Shown here piece by piece: positions 1-8,895 of a stretch of 64,000 nucleotides of DNA; positions within the stretch are counted from its first letter, which is position 1, and every line of letters begins with the position of its first letter. Source of the DNA: CAVOGJ01 sp963700865 (lineage in GTDB: Bacteria; Planctomycetota; Planctomycetia; Pirellulales; Pirellulaceae); the NCBI GenBank assembly GCA_963700865.1, contig CAVOZC010000018.1:1488001-1552000 (forward strand). The letters are read 5' to 3'. The notes below the pieces were generated by a model that worked only from the letters and a program-made list of their open reading frames with translations, was not told the DNA's origin and made no database searches. A program made the position numbers and the translations under genes.

Positions 1-368
1 CCGGCAAGTCGCTTGGTCGAAGCGCCGCGGGCCTGTTCCTCGAGAGCCTTGGCCGTTTTCATGATGCGGACCAGTCGGGCCCGATGCATGATCGGTGAGG
101 AAAGCGGCATGCCCGGGTCGACCAGAAGATCGGCGATCGGTACGCCGAGTACCCTTTGCCAGCGAAGCAACTCGCTCAACCGCAGGTCGTGGGCACCGGA
201 TTCCTCCTCGCGCAAGCGACGAATGTCGACGCCGGTTTGCCGGGCAATGCTCCTCAGCGAGAGACCCTGTTGCTGACGTACCTCGGCAATGCGGTGAGAT
301 GGTTCGTGGGGAAAATCGGCAGCGGTGGGGATCGATTGCCACTTCACATCGGTCGGGATCGCTGACAT
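1..368 (-). CDS. XRE-family helix-turn-helix regulator (partial, C-terminus off the left edge)
   Basis: At least 122 residues are visible and no stop is reached before the window edge. Residues about 25-80 form a Cro/CI-type helix-turn-helix: the segment HRIAEVRQQQGLSLRSIA is followed by RQTGVDIRRLREEE, then LSELLRWQRVLGVPIADLL, the normal HTH_3 pattern. A charged tail (RARLVRIMKTAKALEEQ) follows and may be a helical dimerisation region. The start is the ATG at 368, preceded by AGGAGAGG seven bases upstream, a strong ribosome binding site. The upstream 600 bases hold no other gene, so it is probably the first gene of its unit. Family membership is seen in the sequence; the target genes are unknown. 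Confidence 0.75.
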   Translation of the reverse strand, partial: MSAIPTDVKWQSIPTAADFPHEPSHRIAEVRQQQGLSLRSIARQTGVDIRRLREEESGAHDLRLSELLRWQRVLGVPIADLLVDPGMPLSSPIMHRARLVRIMKTAKALEEQARGASTKRLA

Positions 369-997
369 TTGCCTCTCCTGAATCCGGGAACCCGGCTGGT
401 GAAGAAGAATTCGCACCGCTTGGACCGCACGACGGCCGACTCAGGTTGCCCACGCGCCCCACTCATACCCTGCCCTGCAAGGCAGCGTCATGAATGCGTG
501 CCGGAACCACCCAAGCTGGCCTCGGTCGAACCAAGGTCACCTGATGGAGGTGCCAAAAGCGTGACGATTTCCCCTTCTTGATGGTTAGCCTTGCCGGTTC
601 GACGTTGATAGAAACGACCGACTGCCCCCGATGGCTAACCTCGGATTAGACCCGCGACGAGTCGAGCCACGACGCAGTTGCGTCGCTGCCCTCACATCCC
701 TGGGTGTCTCGCCCCATTTCCTGTGGCGGAACATCCATATTCTACACCAGGATGCCGCGAAGGGGAGGGTCGGCGTAAACAAAATTTGCGGATCGCCACT
801 GCCGCGGAGGCCTGTGGAAGGAACCGGCGCCGCTAAGAGGGACAGGTTCGCTATCTGTTGTTCTTTCCCAGAACCAGGAACCATCGCCTATTTCAACTCT
901 CTTCCCGCCGCTGGCAGGCTACAAGCGGACCCCGGGATGAAATCCACATGCCGGCTGGTGTATGGCCGGCCGAAGGTAGCGCGGCAAAAACTGGAAA
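369..997. other. Intergenic region with no gene seen
   Basis: Between the HTH gene start and the end of the glycosyltransferase there are about 630 bases. Open frames here are short, give low-complexity Arg/Pro/Ser-rich translations and have no recognisable domain or ribosome binding site. I see no tRNA fold and no clear terminator for the glycosyltransferase operon that ends at 998. Confidence 0.5.
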
Positions 998-1603
998 TTA
1001 GCGGGGCTGATTGGTTGATTTCAGACGTACCAGGTAGCGGGGTGGACGGGCATACTCCCCCTCTCTCCGCACGTGTTCCGGGTGAGTGGTATGCACCTGC
1101 AGGAATTCCTCGGGATGGGGGACACGAGCCAGTTTTTCTATGGCTGGACGCCGCAGCATCCGGGTCGTACCGCGACGCAGCTCCAGGTTTCCCTGCGGGC
1201 GGACCATCACCAGTTGCTGGTCGCCGCGCATTTTCCAAAGTTCGCGTAGCTCCTGGCTGCTCACCGCTTCCAATCGGTCAACAATCATGACGATCGGAGC
1301 CGTGGTCTGCCGTAAGGCGGCTTGGGTGACCATCGTCTTGCCGTAAGGCAAGGCATGTCGTATCAGGCGCACCTGCGGAAAATGACGCGACAGTTGCGCA
1401 GCGATGGTGCCGGTCTCGTCGGTCGAACCATCGTCGATGATCAGCAATTCGAAGTGGTGCGTCAGATCGGCAATGATCTCTAGAAGTTCCTGGATGCTTT
1501 TCGTAAGGATCGCCTCGCGATCACGAACCGGCACGACGATGCTCAGGGAGTATTTCACGGCCAGCACCTGGGATGATGGAAGTGGGAGGGAAAGGCTTCG
1601 CAT
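998..1603 (-). CDS. Glycosyltransferase family 2 (short)
   Basis: About 201 residues. The core begins KYSLSIVVPVRDRE and continues with FELLIIDDGSTDETG, the nucleotide-sugar binding motif of GT-A family 2 enzymes, then a beta-strand ending IVMIVDRLE where the family has its DxD-like site. It should transfer a sugar from a nucleotide donor onto a lipid or polysaccharide acceptor at the cytoplasmic membrane; the acceptor cannot be read from sequence. It is shorter than most GT2 proteins and has no membrane segment. The start is uncertain: ATG 1603 is chosen, GTG 1558 sits directly before the conserved strand, and neither has a good ribosome binding site. It lies downstream of a family 4 glycosyltransferase on the same strand. 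Confidence 0.8.
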   Translation of the reverse strand: MRSLSLPLPSSQVLAVKYSLSIVVPVRDREAILTKSIQELLEIIADLTHHFELLIIDDGSTDETGTIAAQLSRHFPQVRLIRHALPYGKTMVTQAALRQTTAPIVMIVDRLEAVSSQELRELWKMRGDQQLVMVRPQGNLELRRGTTRMLRRPAIEKLARVPHPEEFLQVHTTHPEHVRREGEYARPPRYLVRLKSTNQPR

Positions 1604-1748
1604 GCACGCGCAGCTGTTCATCGGTTTGGCGCTGGGAGCGAATCGAGTCGTTGTGAAAGACTGGCGATCACCAGGGTCCTGTTGATCGTGGCAATTCTGC
1701 TGCCTGAGCGGCCGTTTCACCCTTCTTGGCAGGTGGGCCGCGGGCGAC

Positions 1749-3056
1749 TCAAGACGATTCGGAACAGACGGAGCGTCGTGATGACCGCCGCCGAAGACTG
1801 GCAGTTTCCAGGGCTCCGCGGGCATGAATCGCTTGCCAATAGAGTTTTCGCACGTCGCTGCCGAGCGCATCCCATTGGAATTGCTCGGCTCGCGTTCGCG
1901 CGGCGTCTGAAAGACTGGCGAGCCGACGTCGGTCGTTTGCCAGGTTCATGATGCCATCGCGGATGGCGTCGATGGTGGCGTCGACCTCACCAAGTGGGAC
2001 GCGAATCGCGCACTCGTCACTCATGATGTCGCGGGCACCTTGGTGGTCGAGACCGATGATGGGCAGCCCAAAGGCGAGCGCTTCGAGGAGCCCCGTGCCC
2101 GAAGTGTCCCGCAGGCTGGTAAAGACGAATACGTCGGCCCAGGCGTAATGCTCGAGGGAAGCGCGATACGTAGGCCAGCCGACCCATTCGATGCGGTCCA
2201 TGACGCCCAGTCGCTTGGCAAGTCGTTTCCAGGACGCTGCGCGGTTTCCCTTTCCCAGCACCCGCAATTGAATGTCGACGTCAGGCGGCAAGCGATGCAG
2301 GGCATGCAGCAGCAGTGGCAGGGCCTTCCAGGTCCGCAACCGCCCGGCCCACAAAATCCGCAGCGTTTTCCTGGTCGCCGCGGGGCGCGGCACCTCGCTC
2401 GGAAGCTGGGCCAGGCCTGTTTCGAGTTGCCTCGGTACGCGGATGCCGAATATTTCCTGAACCTTCTCTTGCGCCTCGCGATGAGCCACCAGGACGCGCG
2501 AGTGCGTACGGAGGACTTGTCGCAGGCGGATGCTGCCTCGCAACTGGATGGTATTCAAGAATCCCCGCATCAATTCGGACAAGCCCCCTGCCCAATCCGC
2601 CGCGGGCAAGTAACGAAGCGGAAAATTCTGCGTCCCTCCCCAGGGACCCCAGATGAAAGGGATCGGCAGCTTCCACAGGTAGCCTGGCTCGCGATAGGAA
2701 CAGTAATTTACCTGATGGGTCAACGCGAAGCGATGTTTGCGATGGAGTCGCTTGGCGATGGCAAACGCTCGTAGGTGCCAAAGTCGACAGACGAGAAAGT
2801 AGAGCGATGGGTAGCGCGACAGGCGGTCAAGCCAATTGGGTCCGCGGAGCACCAGGATTTTGGGCCGTTGGGCACGCGGCACGGAACGGAGTGCGGCGCG
2901 GATCTCGGCCCGCGGGGGCGCATCACAGGCGAGCACATACGTGGGGAATTCGCGGGCGGCTTGCAGCGCGCGATGCCAGCCAACGCGCGACTCCATCGAC
3001 GATTCAGGATCGCACGAGAAGCAGCTGAGGAGGATCTTGGGGGCGGGTGAAGCCAT
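1749..3056 (-). CDS. Glycosyltransferase family 4 (GT-B fold)
   Basis: About 435 residues. The C-terminal half has the family 4 signature: ILWAGRLRTWKALPLLLHAL, then FVFTSLRDTSGTGLLEALAFGLPIIGLDHQGARDI, which contains the conserved E-x7-E-like donor site region (the first Glu is replaced by Asp/Thr in RDTSGTGLLEAL). The N-terminal half contains WGPWGGTQNFP, common in this family. It probably builds an exported glycan or glycolipid together with the family 2 enzyme about 145 bases downstream. The ATG at 3056 is chosen because the first eight residues from the upstream ATG (3080) are not conserved-looking; neither start has a clear ribosome binding site. Confidence 0.85.
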   Translation of the reverse strand: MASPAPKILLSCFSCDPESSMESRVGWHRALQAAREFPTYVLACDAPPRAEIRAALRSVPRAQRPKILVLRGPNWLDRLSRYPSLYFLVCRLWHLRAFAIAKRLHRKHRFALTHQVNYCSYREPGYLWKLPIPFIWGPWGGTQNFPLRYLPAADWAGGLSELMRGFLNTIQLRGSIRLRQVLRTHSRVLVAHREAQEKVQEIFGIRVPRQLETGLAQLPSEVPRPAATRKTLRILWAGRLRTWKALPLLLHALHRLPPDVDIQLRVLGKGNRAASWKRLAKRLGVMDRIEWVGWPTYRASLEHYAWADVFVFTSLRDTSGTGLLEALAFGLPIIGLDHQGARDIMSDECAIRVPLGEVDATIDAIRDGIMNLANDRRRLASLSDAARTRAEQFQWDALGSDVRKLYWQAIHARGALETASLRRRSSRRSVCSESS

Positions 3057-3264
3057 AGCGAAGCGCGAAATGCGGCGCAATGATGCCGTGAATGGGTGCG
3101 ATTTTGACTCTCTTCAAGCCTAATCACGCACCGCCTGCGCCGGGGACTCCCCCCGGAAAAAAAACGTAAAAGCGACCATTCCGCGCGACACCCGGGCGTG
3201 CATCGCGCGGATCTTGACGGTTTTTCCGCCGCCAGGCACGCGCTGGCGCGGAATGCGCTGCGAA

Positions 3265-5304
3265 TTACCAGATGCGGATGCGTTCCGCGGGCGGCCTGTA
3301 GAGGGCATCACCTTCCTGCACCCCGAAGGCGTTGTAAAACGCATCGATGTTGATCACCGGACCGTTGGCTCGATACCAGGAAGGCGAATGCGGATCGGTC
3401 AACAGACGTTGCATCATCTCGGCGTCGCGGTACTTCCGTCGCCAGACCTGGCTCCAGCCCAGAAAGAATCGCTGATCGCCCGACCAGCCGGCGATCTCTT
3501 CCGCCGGTAGTCCGTGGAGTGAAAGCTCATACGCCTTGTGGGCGATGGAGAGTCCCGAGAGGTCGGCGATATTTTCACCGAGGGTCAGTCGTCCATTGAC
3601 GTTGCGGCCAGGCAGCGGCGAGTAAGCCTCGTATTGCGAAACCAGCTGTTCGGTCAGCGCCTTGAAGGCCTCCCGGTCCTCATCGCTCCACCAGTTCTTC
3701 AGGTTGCCCTCACCATCGTACTTGCTCCCCTGGTCGTCAAAGCCGTGGCTGATCTCATGGCCGATCACGGCCCCGATCCCGCCATAGTTGACCGCGTCGT
3801 CGGCATCCGGATTGAAAAATGGCGGCTGGAGGATCGCCGCTGGAAAGACGATCTCATTCATGCCAGGGTTGTAATAGGCATTCACGGTCTGAGGTGTCAT
3901 GCCCCATTCCTCGCGATCCACCGGCTTGCCCAGCTTGTCGATCATCCGCTGGTACTCGACGTGGTGGGAGCGCAGCATATTGCCGTACAGGTCATCCGGA
4001 GAAATGGTCAACGCCGAATAGTCCCGCCACTTGTTGGGATAGCCGATCTTGGTGGTGATCTTGGCGAGTTTCTGTTGAGCTTGCTCCTTCGTGGCATCGG
4101 TCATCCAGGTGAGATCGTTGATGCTGATCTCATAGGCCTTGAGCAGGTTACCCACGAGTTCATCCATCCGCGCCTTGGCCGCCGGCTTGAAGTACTCCTG
4201 GACGTAAAGCCGACCCACGACGTCGCCCAATACGCCAAAGTCGCCAGCTCCTTCGCCGGCCGTGGCGTTTACCCCCCGCTTCCAACGTGGCTGCTGCTCG
4301 GGAATCCCGGCAAGCGCCTTGCCGTGGAGTTCGAAATTGGCATCCACGAAGGCTTGGGAAAGCAGCGGGGCGGTCGCGTCCACGAGTTTGAATGTCAAGT
4401 AGTCCTTCCAGACCGAGATGGGTGTCGCGGCAAGAAGCTCGTTCAAGCCTTCAAAATAACTGGGGGTCATCACATTCAACTCGGCGATCTCACCCACGCC
4501 GGCCGCCTGAAAGTACGCCTGCCAATCAATGCCCGGCGTCTTCTGGGACCAGTCCGCCAGCGTGAACAGGTTGTACCGTTTGTTGGCATCCCGTAGCTCC
4601 GTCCGCTCCCACTGCACCTCGGCCAGGTGTGTCTCGAGCTGTAGCAACGCGGCGGGCACGCCTTCAGCCGGTCGATCAAGTAGGTCGAAGACTTGTGCGA
4701 TGTATTTCTTGAGTGCCTCGCGAGCCGCGACAAACTTTTCATCGTCCTTCAGATAATAGTCCCGATCCGGCAGGGTAGTGCCGCTCTGGACGATCGCCGG
4801 CAGATAGCGTGTCGAGTCCTTGTCGTCCTGATCGACAAAGAACCCGATGGGCGATTGGCTGCCCAGGGCATTGGCTGCTCCCAGATACCGGACCACGTCG
4901 TCCCGCGTTTCCAAAGACGCGATCTTGTCCAACTCGGCCCGTAATGGCTGAAAGCCCAGCTGCTCCACTCGCGACTCGTCCATAAAACTCTTGTAAAAGT
5001 CACCCACCTTTTGCTCATTACTGCCTTGGGGATGATCGCCCGCGGCGGCCTCTTCGATGATGGCCCGTATCCGCTCCTGGGATAAATCGGCCAGCGCCGT
5101 GAAGGAACCGTAGTTGGACTTATCTGCGGGAATGTCGGTCTCTTCCAGCCATTTTCCGTTGACGGCGCGATACAGGTCGTCCTGAACGCGGACACCCTTC
5201 AAAAAACCGGCGGCGTCCAGTCCCGAATCGCTTTCGGCCACTACCAGGTTGGGGGAAATCCAGAGGGTGAGCGCAACAAGCAACAGGCGAAGAGAGTGGT
5301 TCAT
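3265..5304 (-). CDS. M13 family zinc metallopeptidase (neprilysin/PepO-like), exported
   Basis: About 679 residues, the normal length for bacterial M13 enzymes. A signal peptide (residues 1-23, NHSLRLLLVALTLWISP...VVA) is followed by the M13 N-terminal domain (DLYRAVNGKWL, IPADKSNYGSF). The zinc site HEISH is at about 516-520 with the third ligand in GENIADLSGL (Glu about 577). NAYYNPGMNEIVFPA, the substrate-binding NAxY motif region, lies before it, and the protein ends in the typical basic-aromatic tail (RIRIW). It should cut oligopeptides outside the cytoplasm. The ATG at 5304 is used because it begins the signal peptide. The gene appears single. Confidence 0.95.
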   Translation of the reverse strand: MNHSLRLLLVALTLWISPNLVVAESDSGLDAAGFLKGVRVQDDLYRAVNGKWLEETDIPADKSNYGSFTALADLSQERIRAIIEEAAAGDHPQGSNEQKVGDFYKSFMDESRVEQLGFQPLRAELDKIASLETRDDVVRYLGAANALGSQSPIGFFVDQDDKDSTRYLPAIVQSGTTLPDRDYYLKDDEKFVAAREALKKYIAQVFDLLDRPAEGVPAALLQLETHLAEVQWERTELRDANKRYNLFTLADWSQKTPGIDWQAYFQAAGVGEIAELNVMTPSYFEGLNELLAATPISVWKDYLTFKLVDATAPLLSQAFVDANFELHGKALAGIPEQQPRWKRGVNATAGEGAGDFGVLGDVVGRLYVQEYFKPAAKARMDELVGNLLKAYEISINDLTWMTDATKEQAQQKLAKITTKIGYPNKWRDYSALTISPDDLYGNMLRSHHVEYQRMIDKLGKPVDREEWGMTPQTVNAYYNPGMNEIVFPAAILQPPFFNPDADDAVNYGGIGAVIGHEISHGFDDQGSKYDGEGNLKNWWSDEDREAFKALTEQLVSQYEAYSPLPGRNVNGRLTLGENIADLSGLSIAHKAYELSLHGLPAEEIAGWSGDQRFFLGWSQVWRRKYRDAEMMQRLLTDPHSPSWYRANGPVINIDAFYNAFGVQEGDALYRPPAERIRIW

Positions 5305-5609
5305 GGTGATCCTCGAATGCCGTGATTGGGGGGGCGTGGATGGGACGGCCAGGAAGTTGCCGCGGGTCGAATTTTCTTGCCGCGAGCAGTCCCGCGAAAT
5401 CAGCCGAGCCTCAAATGATAGGCCAATCGCGGCTGGGACGAAACCTCCAACGTCGCCGCGCTGGTGGGCGGATCGTGGATCGGAGCCCGCCGCGGCTCCT
5501 GGCCCCCAGTTGACGGGGCGAGACCATGCTGCCGCGGCGGAGAGCGACGAAGGCTCATTGAGGCCAAATAGACGGACACGCACAAACGCGAGTACCCGCG
5601 GGCCATCGC

Positions 5610-5843
5610 TCAGTAGTGCGGCGGTTTTTCATCGGGCAGGGGCTCGCCGCCCAGGCGTTGCTCGATCATCCCCTGCAGCCGCTCGATTTGCCGGGCGATT
5701 TGTTGGTCGCCCTTGGCGAGCTGGTTTTGCAATTGGATGATGACGGCATCGAGCTGTCCCAGCCAGTTTTGCTGGTGCATCAGCAGTTCTTCTAATTTGA
5801 CGAGACGTGCTTCCAGGTTCCTGATTTCGGGTGTAGTGTTCAA
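5610..5843 (-). CDS. slyX: SlyX-like small coiled-coil protein
   Basis: About 77 residues. A heptad-patterned coiled coil (IRNLEARLVKLEELLMHQQ, LDAVIIQLQNQLAK) covers residues 5-60 and the protein ends DEKPPHY, the hallmark C-terminus of SlyX. The start is read as TTG at 5843: AGGGA lies seven bases upstream and the reading begins LNTTPEIRNLE. A longer in-frame ATG at 5939 would add an unconvincing leader. The function of SlyX is not established in any organism I can name with confidence. Confidence 0.8.
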   Translation of the reverse strand: MNTTPEIRNLEARLVKLEELLMHQQNWLGQLDAVIIQLQNQLAKGDQQIARQIERLQGMIEQRLGGEPLPDEKPPHY

Positions 5844-6096
5844 CGAGCATTCCCTGGTTGAGGTGTGTGAGTTGGCTGAGGTTGGGAGATCGCGCTCCGC
5901 AACAAAGTCGTTGACCGCTCCGCGGTCATGGGTTCTCAAAAAAAATCAGATCTCGTCTCGTTGGCGTGTTGTTCCGATTGACGGGTCGCGGGGCGATCGG
6001 CGACCATCGGCCGCTCCACGGTCCGTCGTCCAGCAAAAACAGGGGGAGACAGCCACCGGCGAACACGATTGCCAGTACCCCGGTTCTCGCACCGTA

Positions 6097-8682
6097 TCAT
6101 TGGGCGGTTGGCCGTCCCCGGCGGCGAAGCATGCCTGCCAGGCACGCTCCCAATCCGATCAGCCACCCGCTCGGTTCGGGAACGGGCCGCGGGGCGAATT
6201 GCGTGAACTTGTTGTTATTCCACAAATTAAAGTCGGACACGTCCACCTGTCCGTCGCCATTGAAGTCTCCTTGCTCCCACGTGACTCCGTCGGTGAACTT
6301 GTTCACGTTCCAGATGTTAAAGTCCGAGACATCCACGACCATGTCGAGATTCGCATCCCCCATCAGCACGAGTTGGGCGAGGACCTGATTGCTGTTGTAG
6401 GTTACGGCAATGCCCCGATTGGTCGAGAAGACCGGGTCGACGACTTGGGCAAAGGTGCCCGTCACGCCCGCCGAGGCCTGCAGGATGGGCACGGCCGTGT
6501 ATTCGGGAAACGTGCCTGCGAGTGAGATGAGCAGCGTCCCGTCGATGCTGGCCGCACCCGTCACGTCCACGAGGTCGGCGTCGATGCCAGCGATGCCGCT
6601 GATTAGATCGACCTCGACGATCCCCTCCGCATCCTGCGTAAGGTGACCGTCAATCGTTAGCGTGGCCAAGCTGTCGATGCCCGGTTGGATGACCCCCGAG
6701 GTATTCCGCACGTTCGCCGTCACGGTCCCGGTTCCTTGCAGGATACTCTGGTCCAAGGAGTCACCGCTCGAGTTGATATTCTGACTGATCAGCTCCAATT
6801 CAGACGCGATGAGCTGCCCCGTTGACTCCACGGTCGTGACGACATTCGTCAATTGGGTTGGGCCACTGAATCCCAGGTGCACTCTTCCCCCATCTCGCAC
6901 GGTCAGCGAGCTTCGGGAAACGGATGACAAGCTGCTGATGGTGGTGATCGCCTCGAGATTGACGAAACTATTGGTGCCATCCGCGAGGATTTCGATCGGT
7001 TGAGCGGAATTGATGATTCCGGTCGGAGCGCTGATCGATTGCAATGCCGTTAAGCTCACGACGCCTCCCGCAACTGCTTCGATGCGCATGGTGGCGTTCA
7101 CGCCTGTCGAATTCGTTAATCCGACGAGATTAGGCAAGAGGAGGTTGCTTGACACTCCGTCAGCGCGAAGGGTTATCGTCTCGGCTGCCACATTGTTTAC
7201 GGTCACAAGACCCGCCACGCTCAAGACAGCTCCGCCGTGAGCGACATAGCTCGAGCCATCACCGCTCGTGATGTTGAGCGCCTGGTCGACACCATTGGTG
7301 GTGAAGGTCCCGCCCGTGTAGGTGGTGACGCGACTGGCGTTCAAGATGCCTGACGGCTCGACGGTGATATCAACGTTGTTGAGCGTGATGTTCGTGGCAC
7401 TGGCGGTATCGAGGCGTACTTCGCCACCGTCGGTGGCGGTAAGCAGAGATCCGCGGTTTCCGTTGTTGTCGTCGAACGAGGTCAGCGCGGAAAGGTCGAT
7501 CAAGCTGCCCGTACCACTGGCTGTGAAATTGGCGGCTCCCGACGCAATCATGGCCATTCCGGAAAGATCGACCTTTCCGCCGGCCGACGCCGTCACATCC
7601 CACGTACGGACAAAGCTGCCGGCATCCGCTGTCGTAATCGCCGAGGCGTTGAGGAGCGAGCCGGCATTCTCGACACTCCAGGTGCGGTTGCCGTTGCCGC
7701 CGCCATTCGCGTTATAGCTCGTGACGCCCGGCAGGTTGATCGAGTTGCCGCTGAGGTGGGTAATGGAGGAACCGGTAAAGTCGGTCACGGTCGACATATC
7801 GGCCGTTCCGCCATTCCGAAATTCGGCAATCGAGTTCTGAAATGTTGTGAGCGAGCCAAGCACCAACGTGGAACTTGCGCCGTCGACCTCAATTCCGTTG
7901 TTGCTGTCCACCGTGGCGGTGAGCGACTGCAATTGAGAGGCATCAAGGCTGCCGCCGCTGATCGCCCGCAGACGGCCCGAACGGTTGCCATTGTTATTGT
8001 GCACGGATGTCAGGGAACTCAGGTTCAGTTGGCTTCCGCCGCCCTCTGACAGAAAGGTCGTGGCGCCCGCCGGGGCGTCGATTAAACCCGAAAGGTCCAC
8101 GGTGCTACCACCGATTGCTTCCACAAACAGCCGCCTGATGAAGCCGCCGCCCGTCAGCGTGGCCATTCCCGACAAATCCAACGAAGAGGCGGCCGATGCC
8201 CGCAGTGTCCGGTTGCTGTTCGTACCCGTGTCGGTGACGTAGCTCGTGGCGGCCGATAGATCCACGATCGAGCCGCCGGCGGCAAAGACATTGCCACCGT
8301 CCAGATTCGTCGAGCCCGCGGCAGCGAATGAGCCACCGTTGATGGTCAAGTTGCGCGTCACCCCCAACGATAAGGCTCCATTCACGACCCCGCCATTGGC
8401 CAGGGTGAGATGGCCGCCGGCGAGCGTCACATTTTCTTGACTGGTCAGCGTATTGACCGACTGAGTTCCCGATCCGATCGTAATGGTGCGAACCGTCGCG
8501 CCTCCCACATCGATCACAGCGTCATCGCCGCTTGCGGGCAAGCTGGGGTTGCTCGACCAGTTGGCTGCGTCTTCCCAATTGCCGTCGACATCCAAGACCC
8601 ACTGCACGGAGTCGGCCGACAGTGATGAGGTCAGCAGAAACGGTAAGGAGGCGATCGTCAGCGCCAGACAAAACTTTCTCAT
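6097..8682 (-). CDS. Exported PEP-CTERM protein with repetitive beta-rich body and dockerin-like modules
   Basis: About 861 residues. A signal peptide (RKFCLALTIASLPFLL...LSA) leads into a G/S/T/N-rich body of repeating units with patterns like 'GGSTVDLSGL' and 'ASSLDLSGM', spaced about 45-60 residues, suggesting a beta-helix of the autotransporter-like type. Near the C-terminus two dockerin-like motifs occur in tandem (GDANLDMVVDVSDFNIWN and GDFNGDGQVDVSDFNLWN), followed by the sorting signal PVPEPS, a hydrophobic helix and RRRGR. The start at ATG 8682 is supported by GGAGG seven bases upstream. It should be exported and processed by an exosortase-type system and may bind calcium at the D-rich motifs. 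The ligand is unknown. Confidence 0.88.
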   Translation of the reverse strand: MRKFCLALTIASLPFLLTSSLSADSVQWVLDVDGNWEDAANWSSNPSLPASGDDAVIDVGGATVRTITIGSGTQSVNTLTSQENVTLAGGHLTLANGGVVNGALSLGVTRNLTINGGSFAAAGSTNLDGGNVFAAGGSIVDLSAATSYVTDTGTNSNRTLRASAASSLDLSGMATLTGGGFIRRLFVEAIGGSTVDLSGLIDAPAGATTFLSEGGGSQLNLSSLTSVHNNNGNRSGRLRAISGGSLDASQLQSLTATVDSNNGIEVDGASSTLVLGSLTTFQNSIAEFRNGGTADMSTVTDFTGSSITHLSGNSINLPGVTSYNANGGGNGNRTWSVENAGSLLNASAITTADAGSFVRTWDVTASAGGKVDLSGMAMIASGAANFTASGTGSLIDLSALTSFDDNNGNRGSLLTATDGGEVRLDTASATNITLNNVDITVEPSGILNASRVTTYTGGTFTTNGVDQALNITSGDGSSYVAHGGAVLSVAGLVTVNNVAAETITLRADGVSSNLLLPNLVGLTNSTGVNATMRIEAVAGGVVSLTALQSISAPTGIINSAQPIEILADGTNSFVNLEAITTISSLSSVSRSSLTVRDGGRVHLGFSGPTQLTNVVTTVESTGQLIASELELISQNINSSGDSLDQSILQGTGTVTANVRNTSGVIQPGIDSLATLTIDGHLTQDAEGIVEVDLISGIAGIDADLVDVTGAASIDGTLLISLAGTFPEYTAVPILQASAGVTGTFAQVVDPVFSTNRGIAVTYNSNQVLAQLVLMGDANLDMVVDVSDFNIWNVNKFTDGVTWEQGDFNGDGQVDVSDFNLWNNNKFTQFAPRPVPEPSGWLIGLGACLAGMLRRRGRPTAQ

Positions 8683-8895
8683 GAGGGTTCCTCCAAAGGT
8701 GCGATGGACCAGGGGTGCCAGTGGAATAGGCACGCACGCGCTGGGTGTTGACGTCGGCTTCCTGCTGGACAAAGTCCGCTTGGCGCGCGATGCTGCTCTC
8801 GGCGATGTAATCTGTCGGTAGGTTTTGCAGGATACTCGGTCGACGATCGAGTGCAACCGATAGATGGAGGTTTATCGAATTGAGGAGGCATTCGC

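Noticed and set aside
585..884. Minus-strand frame of 99 residues with TRRGSNPRLAIGGSRSF
   Set aside because: Arg/Ser/Pro-rich, no domain and no ribosome binding site; no tRNA fold found on the opposite strand.
3130..3175. G/C-rich hairpin followed by eight A
   Set aside because: The A-run is on the wrong side for a minus-strand terminator and no plus-strand gene ends here.
3538..4596. Plus-strand frame of 352 residues
   Set aside because: It is the shadow of the M13 metallopeptidase on the other strand.
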